Shown here: positions 33,987 through 43,460 of the stretch, in pieces
Position numbering within the stretch: position 1 is the stretch's first letter
Layout: each line of letters begins with the position of its first letter
Origin: Phaeocystidibacter sp965659725
GTDB taxonomy: Bacteria; Bacteroidota; Bacteroidia; Flavobacteriales; Schleiferiaceae
Length of the DNA: 64,000 nt
Assembly (NCBI GenBank): GCA_965659725.1
Contig: CBFHXG010000001.1
Location: 1 to 64,000 of the forward strand
Direction of reading: 5' to 3'
The notes under the pieces: generated by a model
What the model was told of the DNA's origin: nothing
The model's database searches: none
Seen by the model: the letters and a program-made list of their open reading frames with translations, nothing else
Position numbers and translations under genes: made by a program

Positions 33987-35498
33987 AGGAGAAGATCGAA
34001 GTTCAAGTCCAACGCGGGAGGGATAGCTAGAAATACCGGCAAGGTCTTCAATGGACTCGTTGTTGTTGGTCCATTGTACATAATACTCATACGTCTTTAA
34101 GATCGTCCTAACGTATTGCACGGGCTCTGAACCTCTGCAATATCCATGGTCTACAACAGGATCGTTGTAATATTTAGGAGCCATCTTGTTCTTGAGCATC
34201 ACCTCTACATTGTCGTACCAAACATCTGTTTCAAGCTCGTATTTCTCGGCTAAGTTCCGTGCGTCGATGACGTGACCCAATCCTACGTTATAACTGGCCA
34301 AGATGAATTTCTTGATATCCGTTGTATCCTCCATCTTTCGCATCCAATATTTCTCTAGCCATACGATGAAGCTAGTGCCTGCATGAAGGTTCCTTGAGGG
34401 TACGAGCAGAGCCTCACCTTCTACGCCAAAGCGAGCAGCGGTATTGGGCATTAACTGCATGAGTCCGGTGGCGCCGAAAGCCGACTGAGCCTCTGGGTTG
34501 AAGCGCGACTCCTGATGGATCAACGCCGCCAATAGTCTCCAATCCCATCCAATCTCCTCCGCATTCTCTTTTATCAAGTTATCGTAGGCAGAAATTCTAC
34601 CATTCCTTATCTCTCGGATGCTCTGATTCCTTCTGATATTGGAAGAGAAGTACTTGTTGTATATGATGTTGTATTTCGTTGAGTTTACCTTCTGATCAAG
34701 CCAAGCATTCAATGACGTCATCAAACTATCCTTTTCAGGAGGTAATGCCCATGCGATGGCTTGAGTTAATGATATCGGTGTATTGATATCTAGATTACTA
34801 TAGTAGGCACGGTGCATTCGAGCTATATTCTCGTCGGCCACGGTGAGGTCAATATCTCCTTCAGAGACCATTTCGATCAAACGACTATAGCCAATGTCGG
34901 CAGACACTTCCTCAACAGTCATTTGTATACCATTCTCACGGACAATATTGTAGAGACGCTCAGCGAAGCTGCTGGTTCTATTGACGTGTACGGTCTTGTC
35001 CTCCAATTCCAATACATGATCTACTAACCACGATTTTCTGGCAGCCCGAGAACGGCGAGCTTCTGGAGTGAGGCGCTGCACTAAAACTTGACGCGTGTAG
35101 TGCAGTGGAGAGGTGAATTGCACCTTACGAAGTCGATCACCAGTGATGGTCAAGTTACCAGCGGCCAGGTCGCCACGCCCCGCGAGGAGTGAATCGAGGA
35201 TGAAATCAAAATTGGGAATGACCTCTACCTCCAGCTCTAAGTTATGATCCTTGCAATACCAATTGAGTATCTCGTAATCAAACCCTCGCGGCTGACCTTT
35301 CAGGATATAATAACTGGCGATATTGTTGTCCATTAACACTTTGAGCTTCCCACTTTCTTGGGTAAGAGGAGTGGAAACGGTATCGGATGTAACGTCATTC
35401 TGAGCAAGGGTTTCATTCTCTGAATCCCCCGAACAACCGAACAAAAAGAATCCGATGAAGGCGGTAAGGACTATGTATTTAATAGGCGGTTTAGGCAT
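33957..35498 (-). CDS. MltF-like lytic transglycosylase lipoprotein with solute-binding domain
   Basis: Started at the ATG at 35498, the protein has 513 residues; the upstream frame to 35630 lacks a signal peptide. The lipoprotein signal ends LFGC (Cys22). Residues about 51-285 are an SBP_bac_3 domain, as in MltF. Residues 305-430 are an SLT goose-type lysozyme domain with catalytic Glu330 in ALIHQES, plus GLMQLMPNTA (345-354) and ASYNVGLGHV (401-410). MltF cleaves peptidoglycan with anhydro ends and its N-terminal domain senses muropeptides. It is convergent with the LysM/SGNH/MBOAT operon, overlapping the MBOAT stop. Confidence 0.9.
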   Translation of the reverse strand: MPKPPIKYIVLTAFIGFFLFGCSGDSENETLAQNDVTSDTVSTPLTQESGKLKVLMDNNIASYYILKGQPRGFDYEILNWYCKDHNLELEVEVIPNFDFILDSLLAGRGDLAAGNLTITGDRLRKVQFTSPLHYTRQVLVQRLTPEARRSRAARKSWLVDHVLELEDKTVHVNRTSSFAERLYNIVRENGIQMTVEEVSADIGYSRLIEMVSEGDIDLTVADENIARMHRAYYSNLDINTPISLTQAIAWALPPEKDSLMTSLNAWLDQKVNSTKYNIIYNKYFSSNIRRNQSIREIRNGRISAYDNLIKENAEEIGWDWRLLAALIHQESRFNPEAQSAFGATGLMQLMPNTAARFGVEGEALLVPSRNLHAGTSFIVWLEKYWMRKMEDTTDIKKFILASYNVGLGHVIDARNLAEKYELETDVWYDNVEVMLKNKMAPKYYNDPVVDHGYCRGSEPVQYVRTILKTYEYYVQWTNNNESIEDLAGISSYPSRVGLELRSSPLESEVYEGL

Positions 35499-35615
35499 GA
35501 TACCTAATGTAACAAATGAAGAAACACGCTTTTCGTCAGAACTTTCCGTCTTGTGAACACACACACGTTGATAACCTAGCCTTTGGAGGTCGTGGCAAAG
35601 CGTTATATTCACGCT

Positions 35616-36524
35616 ATGACTGCGAAGCAATCACTTAATCCGGAAGAGTATCCATTGCGCTTTAAGAAGGTGGCATTGGCCATCGCATTTTCGCCCAGAG
35701 CGGAGGCCTTGCTTTTTGAAGCCGTACGGATCGTAAAGCGACTAGAAGCCAAGCTGGTACTGATCCATGTTGGTGAGATGACTTCTGATATCCAGAAACA
35801 AATGGACGAGCTGCTCACTAGGAGTGGTGGGCAAGAGTTGGCACCTGAGATTGTATCCAAAGTGGGTAAGCCCGTTGAAGTTATTCTTGAGGTTTGTAAG
35901 GACCAGAAGGTAGAGCTACTGATTGCCGGAGCGCTTCAAAAAGAAAACCTAGTTCGCTATTTCAGGGGTTCCATTGCGAGGCGATTGGTTCGAGAAACAT
36001 CGTGCTCCATTCTCTTGATTACCAATCCTAAGAAGGAAAGCGAGCCATGCTCGAAGGTGTTGGTCAACGGGATCTCTCATCCCAAGACGGCGGATACGGT
36101 CAAAACGGCCATCTACTTTGCTGCGCACCTTGACGCAAATGAATTGATCATTGCAGATGAGGTGCCAGCCAACAAGGTGAAGGTGCGTGTGAATGACGAC
36201 CTAGGACTTATAAAGGCAGAGAAACAACGTAGGTCCGTTGAGCAAGAAGAGCGAAACCGGATCGATGAGGCGCTTTGCGAGGTATGTGTGCCCGATGAGA
36301 TAGAAACGGTCAAGCAAGTGCTCTACGGAAAACCAGGATACAGTATTGGCCACTATGCGGCCGATAAAGGCGTGGACCTGCTGGTAATGAATAGTCCAGA
36401 TTCGAGCCTGGGACTCCTTGATCGCATCCTTACCCACGATATTGAATATGTGTTGAGCGACCTGCCATGCGATCTCCTCATGGTGCATACCACTCGCGAA
36501 ATGTTAGAAAGGAATAAGGCATGA
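35616..36524 (+). CDS. universal stress protein, tandem UspA domains
   Basis: This 302-residue cytoplasmic protein starts at the ATG at 35616; an earlier TTG at 35583 is unlikely. There are two UspA domains of about 140 residues. The first begins KVALAIAFSP and includes GSIARRLVRETSCSILLI, the nucleotide-binding-like end; the second begins KVLVNGISHP and ends YVLSDLPCDLLMV. Tandem-Usp proteins are common in Bacteroidota and tie stress or energy state to partner proteins. It overlaps the SulP transporter gene by ATGA, so the Usp likely regulates that transporter. Confidence 0.88.
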   Translation: MTAKQSLNPEEYPLRFKKVALAIAFSPRAEALLFEAVRIVKRLEAKLVLIHVGEMTSDIQKQMDELLTRSGGQELAPEIVSKVGKPVEVILEVCKDQKVELLIAGALQKENLVRYFRGSIARRLVRETSCSILLITNPKKESEPCSKVLVNGISHPKTADTVKTAIYFAAHLDANELIIADEVPANKVKVRVNDDLGLIKAEKQRRSVEQEERNRIDEALCEVCVPDEIETVKQVLYGKPGYSIGHYAADKGVDLLVMNSPDSSLGLLDRILTHDIEYVLSDLPCDLLMVHTTREMLERNKA

Positions 36525-38728
36525 GCGGGAACGCGAAAACTTGGAAATACATACGTAGAGACGCTATTGCGTCCATTTTAGTGATCCCCGTATCACTCAT
36601 GTTTGCCATGGGCTTGACAACTGTAGCGCATGTTCCCATCGAATCGGGTATCATAGCCGTGGTCGTTGGTGGTATCGTAGTTTCCTCTTTTGGAGGCTCC
36701 TTCGTAAACATCACGGGGCCCGGTGTGCACTCCGCCGCCGTCTGGATGATGGGAGTGATCATCTTAGGGCAGGGTAGGTTCGTGCAGGGTTTTCAACTCA
36801 TGCTGGCCGCTAGTGTTTTGGCTGGAGTGCTCATGTTGCTGGTGGGACTCGCCCGACAGATACATCGTTTTGATGCCATTCCAGTTGCGGTGAGCCGGGG
36901 AGTGGTAACCATGCTAGGCGTGTGGATCATAGTGCGACAAATTCCCTTGCTTTTCGGTGGAGATGCGTATAAACCGTATGCGTCCATCGGGCAGATATTA
37001 CATACCTATCCAGAAGTGCTCAAAGGCACCGTTTCTGGGAACATGGATTATTGGATCTCAGGAATAGGCCTAGTTGCGCTGCTCTTCATGATATTTTACA
37101 GTTCCTATCAGAATCGATTAATACGCACACTACCAGCGCCATTGTGGTTGCTTATCGGGGGAATCGTTGCATCGATCTATCTTCAAGTTACGAATGGGAC
37201 ACAAGGGTCGTTCCACCTTCAGCATCAGTTGAAGATGGAAAACTTCGGACTCGACTGGTTGCATTTTCCGGATTGGACAGCAATTCAAAGCGGTAAGTTC
37301 TGGGCGGTGAGTGTTGGACTCTTCTTCGTAGCGATGAATGAATCCATTGCCAACTTGAGAACGGTAGACCGTTTAGATATCCTGCACAGAAGGACCGATA
37401 TCAATAGAGAGGTGGTGGCCTTGGGATTGGCTACGATCGTTTCATCCTTGATCGGTGGAATGACCATTACGGCAACGGTTGCTCAAAGCTCTACCAATGT
37501 TCAGTTGAATGGCGTTACTCGTTGGTCGAATCTCTTCAATTCCATCGGCGTACTGCTGGTGGCTGTCCTTGCTACTCCATTCCTCGAACAAATGATCATT
37601 CCCGTGTTGGCGGCGATGATGCTTTATATCGGATACAGAATGGCGGCTCCTTCACATATTCGGTCCATCGCCGAGATAGGTTGGGAAGACCTTACTGCCC
37701 TGGCCGTAACTTTCGCCATTGCCTGGCAATTTGGAATCGTGTACGGTATCGTTGTTGGAGTGATATTAGCATTCCTCTTCCAATTGATCACATCAGGAAA
37801 GCCAGGATTGATCCTCCGCTTTGTTTTACGCCCCAATACGCTTCTCTACCAAGAGGATGGTTCATCTTATCTCCTAAGTGTCAAGCACTACGGTAATTTC
37901 TTGAACCTATCGAGAATACGACAGAAGATTGATAGTGTTCCTTCTTCTTCTGAAATGACGGTCGACTTTTCTCTTTCGGAATTCGTAGACCAAAACGTAT
38001 TGAGAAAGCTCGATTACTACGAGGAAATATTCATGCGCAGAGGCGGGCGATTCGAGGTAGTAGGCATCGATGATCTCCCTGTCCGAGTGCATCATCCCTT
38101 CTCTTCATGGATGCCATTCGGCTCAGCTCCATCGGATTCTGGTGAACTTTCTAACCGACAACAAGCGTTGGCGGATTGGGCCGAGGAGTATGGATTTACA
38201 TATCAACCGAATGTGCGATACACTGGGCAACCTTTCTACAAATTCCGATACTTCCGTGCACTTCAGATAGAAAGTCAAAAGAACCGTATAGAAGGCGAGT
38301 TGGAAGGTTTGAAATTCGTTCTTGCAGATATCGACTATCATCAAGGTGAGTTCATTGCGAGAGGTACGTTGCATTCAACGATGATGTCAATGAAGATCAC
38401 TCATAAGGTTCCGCAATTCGTATTAGATAGGGAAAGATTACTTGATAAGGTTGCCGCGCTTGCCGGTTTTAACGATGTCAATTTTGATGATTTCCCTGAG
38501 TTTAGTTCCAAATTCAGATTGCAAGCAGCCAATGAAGAAGCCTTGCGTGAATTCATTTCCAAAGACTTTGTTGATCTACTCACCGAGTATCCAGATTATC
38601 ACATTGAAGCACGCGGAAATCAAGTCTTGATTTTTGAGAAAGAGCGACTCGCTGGGGCCAACGAGATAAAAGGATTGGTTAGCTTTGCAGCGGAATTAGC
38701 CGCATTTCTTAAAACGGACGAAGAATGA
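36521..38728 (+). CDS. SulP-family anion transporter with STAS and extra C-terminal domain
   Basis: This 735-residue protein is an SLC26/SulP transporter. About the first 425 residues are membrane helices with IPVSLMFAMGLTTVAHVPIESGII and the helix pair NITGPGVHSA. Residues about 450-520 form a STAS-like domain (HYGNFLNLSRIRQKI). A further 200 residues (about 525-735) follow, beyond the usual 500-560 residue length; they resemble a soluble alpha/beta domain of unknown function. SulP proteins move sulfate, bicarbonate, or dicarboxylates; the substrate cannot be told. The gene overlaps Usp and miaE-like neighbours by ATGA on both sides. Confidence 0.88.
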   Translation: MSGNAKTWKYIRRDAIASILVIPVSLMFAMGLTTVAHVPIESGIIAVVVGGIVVSSFGGSFVNITGPGVHSAAVWMMGVIILGQGRFVQGFQLMLAASVLAGVLMLLVGLARQIHRFDAIPVAVSRGVVTMLGVWIIVRQIPLLFGGDAYKPYASIGQILHTYPEVLKGTVSGNMDYWISGIGLVALLFMIFYSSYQNRLIRTLPAPLWLLIGGIVASIYLQVTNGTQGSFHLQHQLKMENFGLDWLHFPDWTAIQSGKFWAVSVGLFFVAMNESIANLRTVDRLDILHRRTDINREVVALGLATIVSSLIGGMTITATVAQSSTNVQLNGVTRWSNLFNSIGVLLVAVLATPFLEQMIIPVLAAMMLYIGYRMAAPSHIRSIAEIGWEDLTALAVTFAIAWQFGIVYGIVVGVILAFLFQLITSGKPGLILRFVLRPNTLLYQEDGSSYLLSVKHYGNFLNLSRIRQKIDSVPSSSEMTVDFSLSEFVDQNVLRKLDYYEEIFMRRGGRFEVVGIDDLPVRVHHPFSSWMPFGSAPSDSGELSNRQQALADWAEEYGFTYQPNVRYTGQPFYKFRYFRALQIESQKNRIEGELEGLKFVLADIDYHQGEFIARGTLHSTMMSMKITHKVPQFVLDRERLLDKVAALAGFNDVNFDDFPEFSSKFRLQAANEEALREFISKDFVDLLTEYPDYHIEARGNQVLIFEKERLAGANEIKGLVSFAAELAAFLKTDEE

Positions 38729-39312
38729 GCATGCTAGGTCTGAAATTGCCGACCGACCCAAGATGGGCGAATATTGCTGAGAAGAACGTGGAGGAGATCT
38801 TAACCGATCACGCTTACTGCGAACAGAAGGCCGCATCTACGGCCATTTCACTCATCGTTGGTTATCCCGATCATCCCAAACTCGTAGAAGCTATGGCTGC
38901 CCTAGCGCGTGAAGAGATGAGCCACTTTGAGATGGTCCATAAAAAGATCATGGAACGAGGGTTGGAGCTTGGGAGAGAACGCAAAGACAAGTATGTTCAT
39001 CGCATCATGGAGTTCTTTCCAAAATCTTCTGACCGCAATGTGCGACTCGTGCATCGTTTGCTGATCGCCGCCCTTATCGAAGCCCGTTCCTGTGAGCGAT
39101 TCAAGGTTTTGTCGGAGAATATAGCCGACAAAGATCTGGCCGACTTCTACCGAAAATTGATGGTTAGCGAAGCAAATCACTATACCATGTTCTTGAAATT
39201 TGCAAGAGAGATAGGTGGAAGGGGAGAGGTTGACCCAAAATGGGAGGCACTCCTGGAATTCGAGGCCACCGTAATGGCTACCCTTGGGAATAAGGAGCAT
39301 ATTCACGGCTAA
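38725..39312 (+). CDS. miaE: tRNA-(ms2io6A)-hydroxylase MiaE-like
   Basis: This 195-residue di-iron protein has ferritin-like helices with iron ligands Glu33 (YCEQKAA), Glu63/64 plus His67 in REEMSHFEMVH, Glu119 (LIEARSCERF), and Glu149 plus His152 in SEANHYTMF. These match MiaE, which hydroxylates the isopentenyl side chain of ms2i6A at tRNA position 37 using O2. It is tightly coupled to the SulP gene by ATGA. miaA and miaB are not in the window. The family assignment is strong; the presence of the modification in this organism is inferred. Confidence 0.85.
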   Translation: MSMLGLKLPTDPRWANIAEKNVEEILTDHAYCEQKAASTAISLIVGYPDHPKLVEAMAALAREEMSHFEMVHKKIMERGLELGRERKDKYVHRIMEFFPKSSDRNVRLVHRLLIAALIEARSCERFKVLSENIADKDLADFYRKLMVSEANHYTMFLKFAREIGGRGEVDPKWEALLEFEATVMATLGNKEHIHG

Positions 39313-39367
39313 GTAGGTGACATCTATCTCAACAAAACTTAACGTCGAACCCCACTAAAGCATAACC

Positions 39368-40450
39368 ATGAAGAACACAGCTTTAACCGCCGTGCACGAA
39401 AAACTCGGAGCCAAGATGGTTCCATTCGCAGGATACAATATGCCTGTTCAATATGAAGGAGTGATCGCCGAACACAACAATGTGCGAGAGCATGTAGGTG
39501 TATTTGATGTTAGCCATATGGGCGAATTCTGGGTTCGTGGCCCACAAGCGCTCGACCTCGTGCAAAAGGTAACCTCCAACGATGTTTCCAAATTGGTGCC
39601 AGGTAAGATCCAATATAGCTGCCTTCCGAACGATAAGGGAGGTATTGTTGACGACCTTCTCGTCTATTGCGAAGATGAGCAGAATTTTATGCTCGTAGTC
39701 AATGCATCCAACATCGAGAAAGACTGGAATTGGATTAAAGGTCATAATACCTTCGATTGCGAAATGATCAATGAATCTGATGATATTTCACTTCTCGCTG
39801 TACAAGGCCCTAAGGCCAATGCAGCGTTGCAGTCGCTGACCGACATAGATCTGGATGCCATGAAGTACTATACGTTCGAGAAAGGCAAGTTTGCAGGTGT
39901 CGACAATGTGATCGTTTCTGCCACTGGCTACACAGGAGCAGGTGGTTTTGAGATCTACTTCCCAAATAAGGATGCTGAACATATTTGGAATGAGATATTT
40001 AAGGCTGGAGCCGACCAGAATATCAAGCCGATTGGTTTGGCGGCTCGCGATACCCTTCGACTAGAAATGGGGTTCTGTCTATATGGAAATGACATCGATG
40101 AAACCACCTCACCGATCGAAGCTGGCCTCGGATGGATCACCAAATTCACCAGTGATTTCATCAACTCTGAAGAACTCAAGAAACAGAAGGAAGAAGGCGT
40201 ACATCGCAAGCTGGTAGGATTCGAATTGGTAGATCGCGGAATTCCACGTCACGGGTATCCCATCGTAGATCTCAATGGAAATGAGATCGGCATCGTTACC
40301 TCCGGAACCATGTCGCCAAGCACCCAAAAGGCCATTGGTCTAGGCTATGTGCCTACAGCTGCCTCAGCTCCAGGTACGGAGATCGCCGTGCAAGTAAGGA
40401 ATAAGTCGCTCAAAGCCGTGGTAGTGAAATTACCTTTTTACAAGGGCTAG
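39368..40450 (+). CDS. gcvT: aminomethyltransferase (glycine cleavage system T protein)
   Basis: This 360-residue protein is the T protein of the glycine cleavage system, moving the aminomethyl group to tetrahydrofolate and freeing ammonia. Motifs: MVPFAGYNMPVQYEGVIAEH at the start, FDVSHMGEF, YTGAGGFEIYF and GLAARDTLRLEMGFCLYGND, all in place over the full length. No gcvP or gcvH lies nearby, as usual in Bacteroidota. The 55-bp gap before it has no clear promoter; it follows the MiaE operon. The terminator at 40480 closes it. Confidence 0.97.
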   Translation: MKNTALTAVHEKLGAKMVPFAGYNMPVQYEGVIAEHNNVREHVGVFDVSHMGEFWVRGPQALDLVQKVTSNDVSKLVPGKIQYSCLPNDKGGIVDDLLVYCEDEQNFMLVVNASNIEKDWNWIKGHNTFDCEMINESDDISLLAVQGPKANAALQSLTDIDLDAMKYYTFEKGKFAGVDNVIVSATGYTGAGGFEIYFPNKDAEHIWNEIFKAGADQNIKPIGLAARDTLRLEMGFCLYGNDIDETTSPIEAGLGWITKFTSDFINSEELKKQKEEGVHRKLVGFELVDRGIPRHGYPIVDLNGNEIGIVTSGTMSPSTQKAIGLGYVPTAASAPGTEIAVQVRNKSLKAVVVKLPFYKG

Positions 40451-40479
40451 TGTCAACCTACGGTAATGCAAATCAAATT

Positions 40480-40502
40480 AACCCTCGCATCACGCGGGGG
40501 TT
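40480..40502 (+). terminator. gcvT terminator
   Basis: A 9-bp stem with one T.G pair (40480-40488 with 40494-40502), loop ATCAC, then a T-rich run. Confidence 0.75.
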
Positions 40503-40537
40503 TCTTATTTTCAGATTTCGACTCATATTCCATCAAA

Positions 40538-40759
40538 ATGAAAATTCGCTCTCTTTTAAATTTAGCCATAGTTTCCAATGCTACCTTCAATTGCATTGAA
40601 ATGTTACTACGATTCGAAGATGCTTATGATCAGGTGGATGTCACTTTATATCCGCCAAATACCTTCGTAGATCTTTCTTACAATATCACCAGCAGGGATA
40701 CCGTTTTGATTGATCTTCATATTCGGCAGCCTTGCGAAGAGATCTATAGAGAGGTTTAA
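40538..40759 (+). CDS. possible small protein of unknown function
   Basis: An open frame of 73 codons with an ATG start 36 bp after the gcvT terminator. It reads MKIRSLLNLA at its start, weakly hydrophobic, then a soluble acidic part with two Cys. I do not recognise it. It fills the only stretch of over 300 bp (40451-40780) without a firm gene. No ribosome site or promoter is clear, so it could be spurious. Confidence 0.3.
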   Translation: MKIRSLLNLAIVSNATFNCIEMLLRFEDAYDQVDVTLYPPNTFVDLSYNITSRDTVLIDLHIRQPCEEIYREV

Positions 40760-40780
40760 GAATAGCTTTTTATCTTTTGA

Positions 40781-41800
40781 CTACCAACTCCAGCCAAACC
40801 CCGTGGTAAACACATAATCCGTTTCACGTCCTTGGATCGCTGGCTGGTTGTCATAATTCAGCGTGATTCCAGCACGGATGTAGAAGTCATCGATCAAGAA
40901 ATCGTCGTATTTCGCATCAAAGCGAATATCAGAACGAACACGACCCTGTTCAGTAAGACTTGGAAATAGAACAGCGCTAGTGAATAGGTTGAAGTCGCCT
41001 ATGTCGTAAAGATTTACTTCCGTCCTGATATAAGCCTCATACGACGAGTTAGGCTCAACACCCGTACTTTCGGCGAACCTTTCAATGTTAGAAGCCAATC
41101 CCAAGCCGGCTCCCCAATACGCTTGATTGGTATGAATAAAATATCTACCGGCACCAACCTTAGTGTTGGCACGGAGATCGAGCGCTTGTTCTGTATTGGA
41201 CAATAAGCTTACGTCACCAGAGATGTACCAATCATTGGGAAGAAAATAGCGATAGCCTGCTCCAGCATCGTCTCTTCGCACATCGGCTACTGAATCCTGA
41301 CGTGATAGGAGGGAGTTATAATAGATGTCGAGCGACCAATAATCGGCTACATAACCTAGACGACTGTTTACTGTAAACTGTGTTTGGTTATTGGCTTTCG
41401 CTAATGAGTAACCTACATCCACACTGGCGTAGACCCTGCTCAGGAAACCATCGTCTAGGCTGTTCATTCCCACTACTTCGCTGTGTGGAACCTGATAACT
41501 TGGTCCATCAATGTCCGTTAGTTTCACTGTACCATCCGGAGTCGAGCTGATGTATCCATTTACGCGCGTTCCATCGCTAAGGGTGATCAAGAAGCGCACG
41601 GTTGCCTTAATGGATCGGATGCCACTCCATTCGATCTTGAAATCCTTATCAGAATAATCCGTTTCAAAGGTTACCACTCCGCGATCCATGCTCTTTACCT
41701 CACCTACGATCACATCGCCATTGGTCAATACGAGTGTATCCTGAGCGAAAGAATGGAGGCCTGCGAATAGAAAACAGAGGATGAAGGTAATTCTGAACAT
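40781..41800 (-). CDS. DUF481-family outer-membrane protein
   Basis: This 339-residue protein has a signal peptide of about 19 residues. Residues about 22-110 form two small Sm-like beta units (TNGDVIVGEVKSMDRGVV, LSDGTRVNGYIS), then a DUF481 (YdiY-like) C-terminal barrel of alternating strands ending in Trp-Ser-Trp, the aromatic C-terminus recognised by the BAM complex. Function unknown; E. coli YdiY is an acid-inducible homologue of the barrel. TAAATTTG at 41825-41818 is a perfect -7 box for it, without a clear -33. Confidence 0.8.
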   Translation of the reverse strand: MFRITFILCFLFAGLHSFAQDTLVLTNGDVIVGEVKSMDRGVVTFETDYSDKDFKIEWSGIRSIKATVRFLITLSDGTRVNGYISSTPDGTVKLTDIDGPSYQVPHSEVVGMNSLDDGFLSRVYASVDVGYSLAKANNQTQFTVNSRLGYVADYWSLDIYYNSLLSRQDSVADVRRDDAGAGYRYFLPNDWYISGDVSLLSNTEQALDLRANTKVGAGRYFIHTNQAYWGAGLGLASNIERFAESTGVEPNSSYEAYIRTEVNLYDIGDFNLFTSAVLFPSLTEQGRVRSDIRFDAKYDDFLIDDFYIRAGITLNYDNQPAIQGRETDYVFTTGFGWSW

Positions 41801-41873
41801 AGTAATTGGCTTTGTTTCAAATTTAGCATCAATTGATCGGACTACCTTAGATGCTATCTATCAGCATTAAAAA

Positions 41874-41903
41874 AGCCCCTGAACACAAGGGTGAACAGGG
41901 GCT
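41874..41903 (-). terminator. terminator of gap
   Basis: An 8-bp stem (41874-41881 with 41896-41903) with an inner CAC/GTG pairing; on the minus strand it ends in six T. It lies 30 bp after the gap stop. Confidence 0.85.
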
Positions 41904-41932
41904 GAGCCTTAATTTAGCCTTTCTTCCACGGC

Positions 41933-43378
41933 TTAGTAGTAACGCTTGCGACGAACCTGAGCGATGTACTTGCTCAGGCGCATAACCTGGCGAGTGTATC
42001 CATACTCATTGTCGTACCAAACGTAAAGGATCAATGAACGGTTATCACTGTGAACGATGGTGGCCTTGCTATCGTAAACCGAAGGGCAAGAGTTACCGAT
42101 GATGTCGCTCGATACCAATTCATTGCTGAGGCTGTAGTTGATCTGCTCAACGAGATCACCTTTCAATGCCGCATTGCGCATGATCTCGTTCACGTCTTCA
42201 ACAGATGTATCCTTATTGACGGTCAAGTTCAAGATAGCCAACGAGCCGTCAGGAACAGGCACGCGGATGGCGTTGGAAGTAAGCTTGGAGCCCAAGCCTG
42301 GGATAGCTTTATCAACGGCCTTACCTGCACCGGTCTCGGTGATCACCATGTTCAATCCCGCAGCGCGACCACGACGGTACTTGCTGTGCATGTTGTCTAC
42401 CAAGTTCTGGTCGTTCGTATAGGCGTGAATCGTTTCAATGTGACCTTTCTCAATACCCAAGGTATCGTTGATCACCTTCAAAACAGGTGCGATAGCGTTA
42501 GTGGTACATGAGGCTGCAGAGAAGATATCTACCTTATTTGGATCGTGATCCATTTGGTTGATACCATGTACGATGTTCGGCACATTCTTGCCAGGGGCAG
42601 TAAGGAGAACCTTAGCTGCACCTTTTGCTTTGAGGTGGCGACCCAGTTGAACATCATCACGGAAAGCTCCCGTGTTATCGATGATCAAAGCATCGTTGAT
42701 CCCGTAAGCAGTATAGTCGATGTCTTCCGGAGCACTAGCAGCGATGAAGTTTACAACACGACCATTGATCACCAACGCCATGTTCTCAACATCAGCTTCA
42801 ACCGTACCCGGGAAAGTACCATGTACAGAGTCAACGCGGAGTAGAGAAGCTCTCTTCTCCAATGATTCAGGCGTTTCACCACGTGTAACGATAGCGCGCA
42901 AACGGAGTTGTTGACCTCTACCTTCCTGCGCGATGAGTTCGCGAGCAGCAAGACGTCCAATACGACCAAATCCGTAAAGGACAACGTCCTTTGGTTCGAT
43001 ATCCGAGTCGTCAACCCCGATAAAGTCGCTCAACTTATCAGCCACAAAAGCAGCTTTTGAATCGTATGAAGAACCTTCCTCCAACCATTCTGCAGCAAGA
43101 CGACCAATGTCGAAGCGAGCAGGGCAAATGTTGGCATCGTGTACCTCCGTTACCAACTCAAGTGTATCGTTGAGGGTAATGTTTTTTCCAACCACCGTCT
43201 TGGCATAGTTGTGCAAGTTGAGGATCTCACTTGGACGCTTATCGATAAGCTGGTTGCGAAAGAGAACCGTTTCGACTCCCTTGTCGTAAAATAGGTCGCT
43301 GATAACCTTGATGAATTCAGTAGCCGACTTCTCCATGGAGATGCGTTCCTGAACAGAAGTTTCGTATGCGCGTGACAT
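41933..43378 (-). CDS. gap: glyceraldehyde-3-phosphate dehydrogenase, long form
   Basis: This 481-residue enzyme has a full GAPDH core: Rossmann GFGRIG (136-141), the catalytic Cys291 in SAASCTTNA, the active-site His318 in IETIHAYT, and WYDNEYGYT near the C-terminus. It oxidises glyceraldehyde-3-phosphate with NAD(P) in glycolysis or gluconeogenesis. An N-terminal extension of about 130 residues precedes the Rossmann fold; such long GAPDHs are known in Bacteroidota and some gammaproteobacteria, and its function is not settled. It has its own promoter (43413-43443) and terminator. Confidence 0.96.
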   Translation of the reverse strand: MSRAYETSVQERISMEKSATEFIKVISDLFYDKGVETVLFRNQLIDKRPSEILNLHNYAKTVVGKNITLNDTLELVTEVHDANICPARFDIGRLAAEWLEEGSSYDSKAAFVADKLSDFIGVDDSDIEPKDVVLYGFGRIGRLAARELIAQEGRGQQLRLRAIVTRGETPESLEKRASLLRVDSVHGTFPGTVEADVENMALVINGRVVNFIAASAPEDIDYTAYGINDALIIDNTGAFRDDVQLGRHLKAKGAAKVLLTAPGKNVPNIVHGINQMDHDPNKVDIFSAASCTTNAIAPVLKVINDTLGIEKGHIETIHAYTNDQNLVDNMHSKYRRGRAAGLNMVITETGAGKAVDKAIPGLGSKLTSNAIRVPVPDGSLAILNLTVNKDTSVEDVNEIMRNAALKGDLVEQINYSLSNELVSSDIIGNSCPSVYDSKATIVHSDNRSLILYVWYDNEYGYTRQVMRLSKYIAQVRRKRYY

Positions 43379-43412
43379 GCTAATGGGTTTAAATGGGCAT
43401 GAAAAACTGCCG

Positions 43413-43443
43413 CAAAAATACTCCCGTTGGAGTGATTGGACAA
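43413..43443 (-). promoter_or_regulatory. gap promoter (-33/-7)
   Basis: On the minus strand TTG (43443-43441), a 20-bp spacer, and the perfect box TATTTTTG (43420-43413). The leader to the ATG at 43378 is about 30 nt. This is the best Bacteroidota-type promoter in the window. Confidence 0.75.
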
Positions 43444-43460
43444 CTTAATTTTAAATAAAT

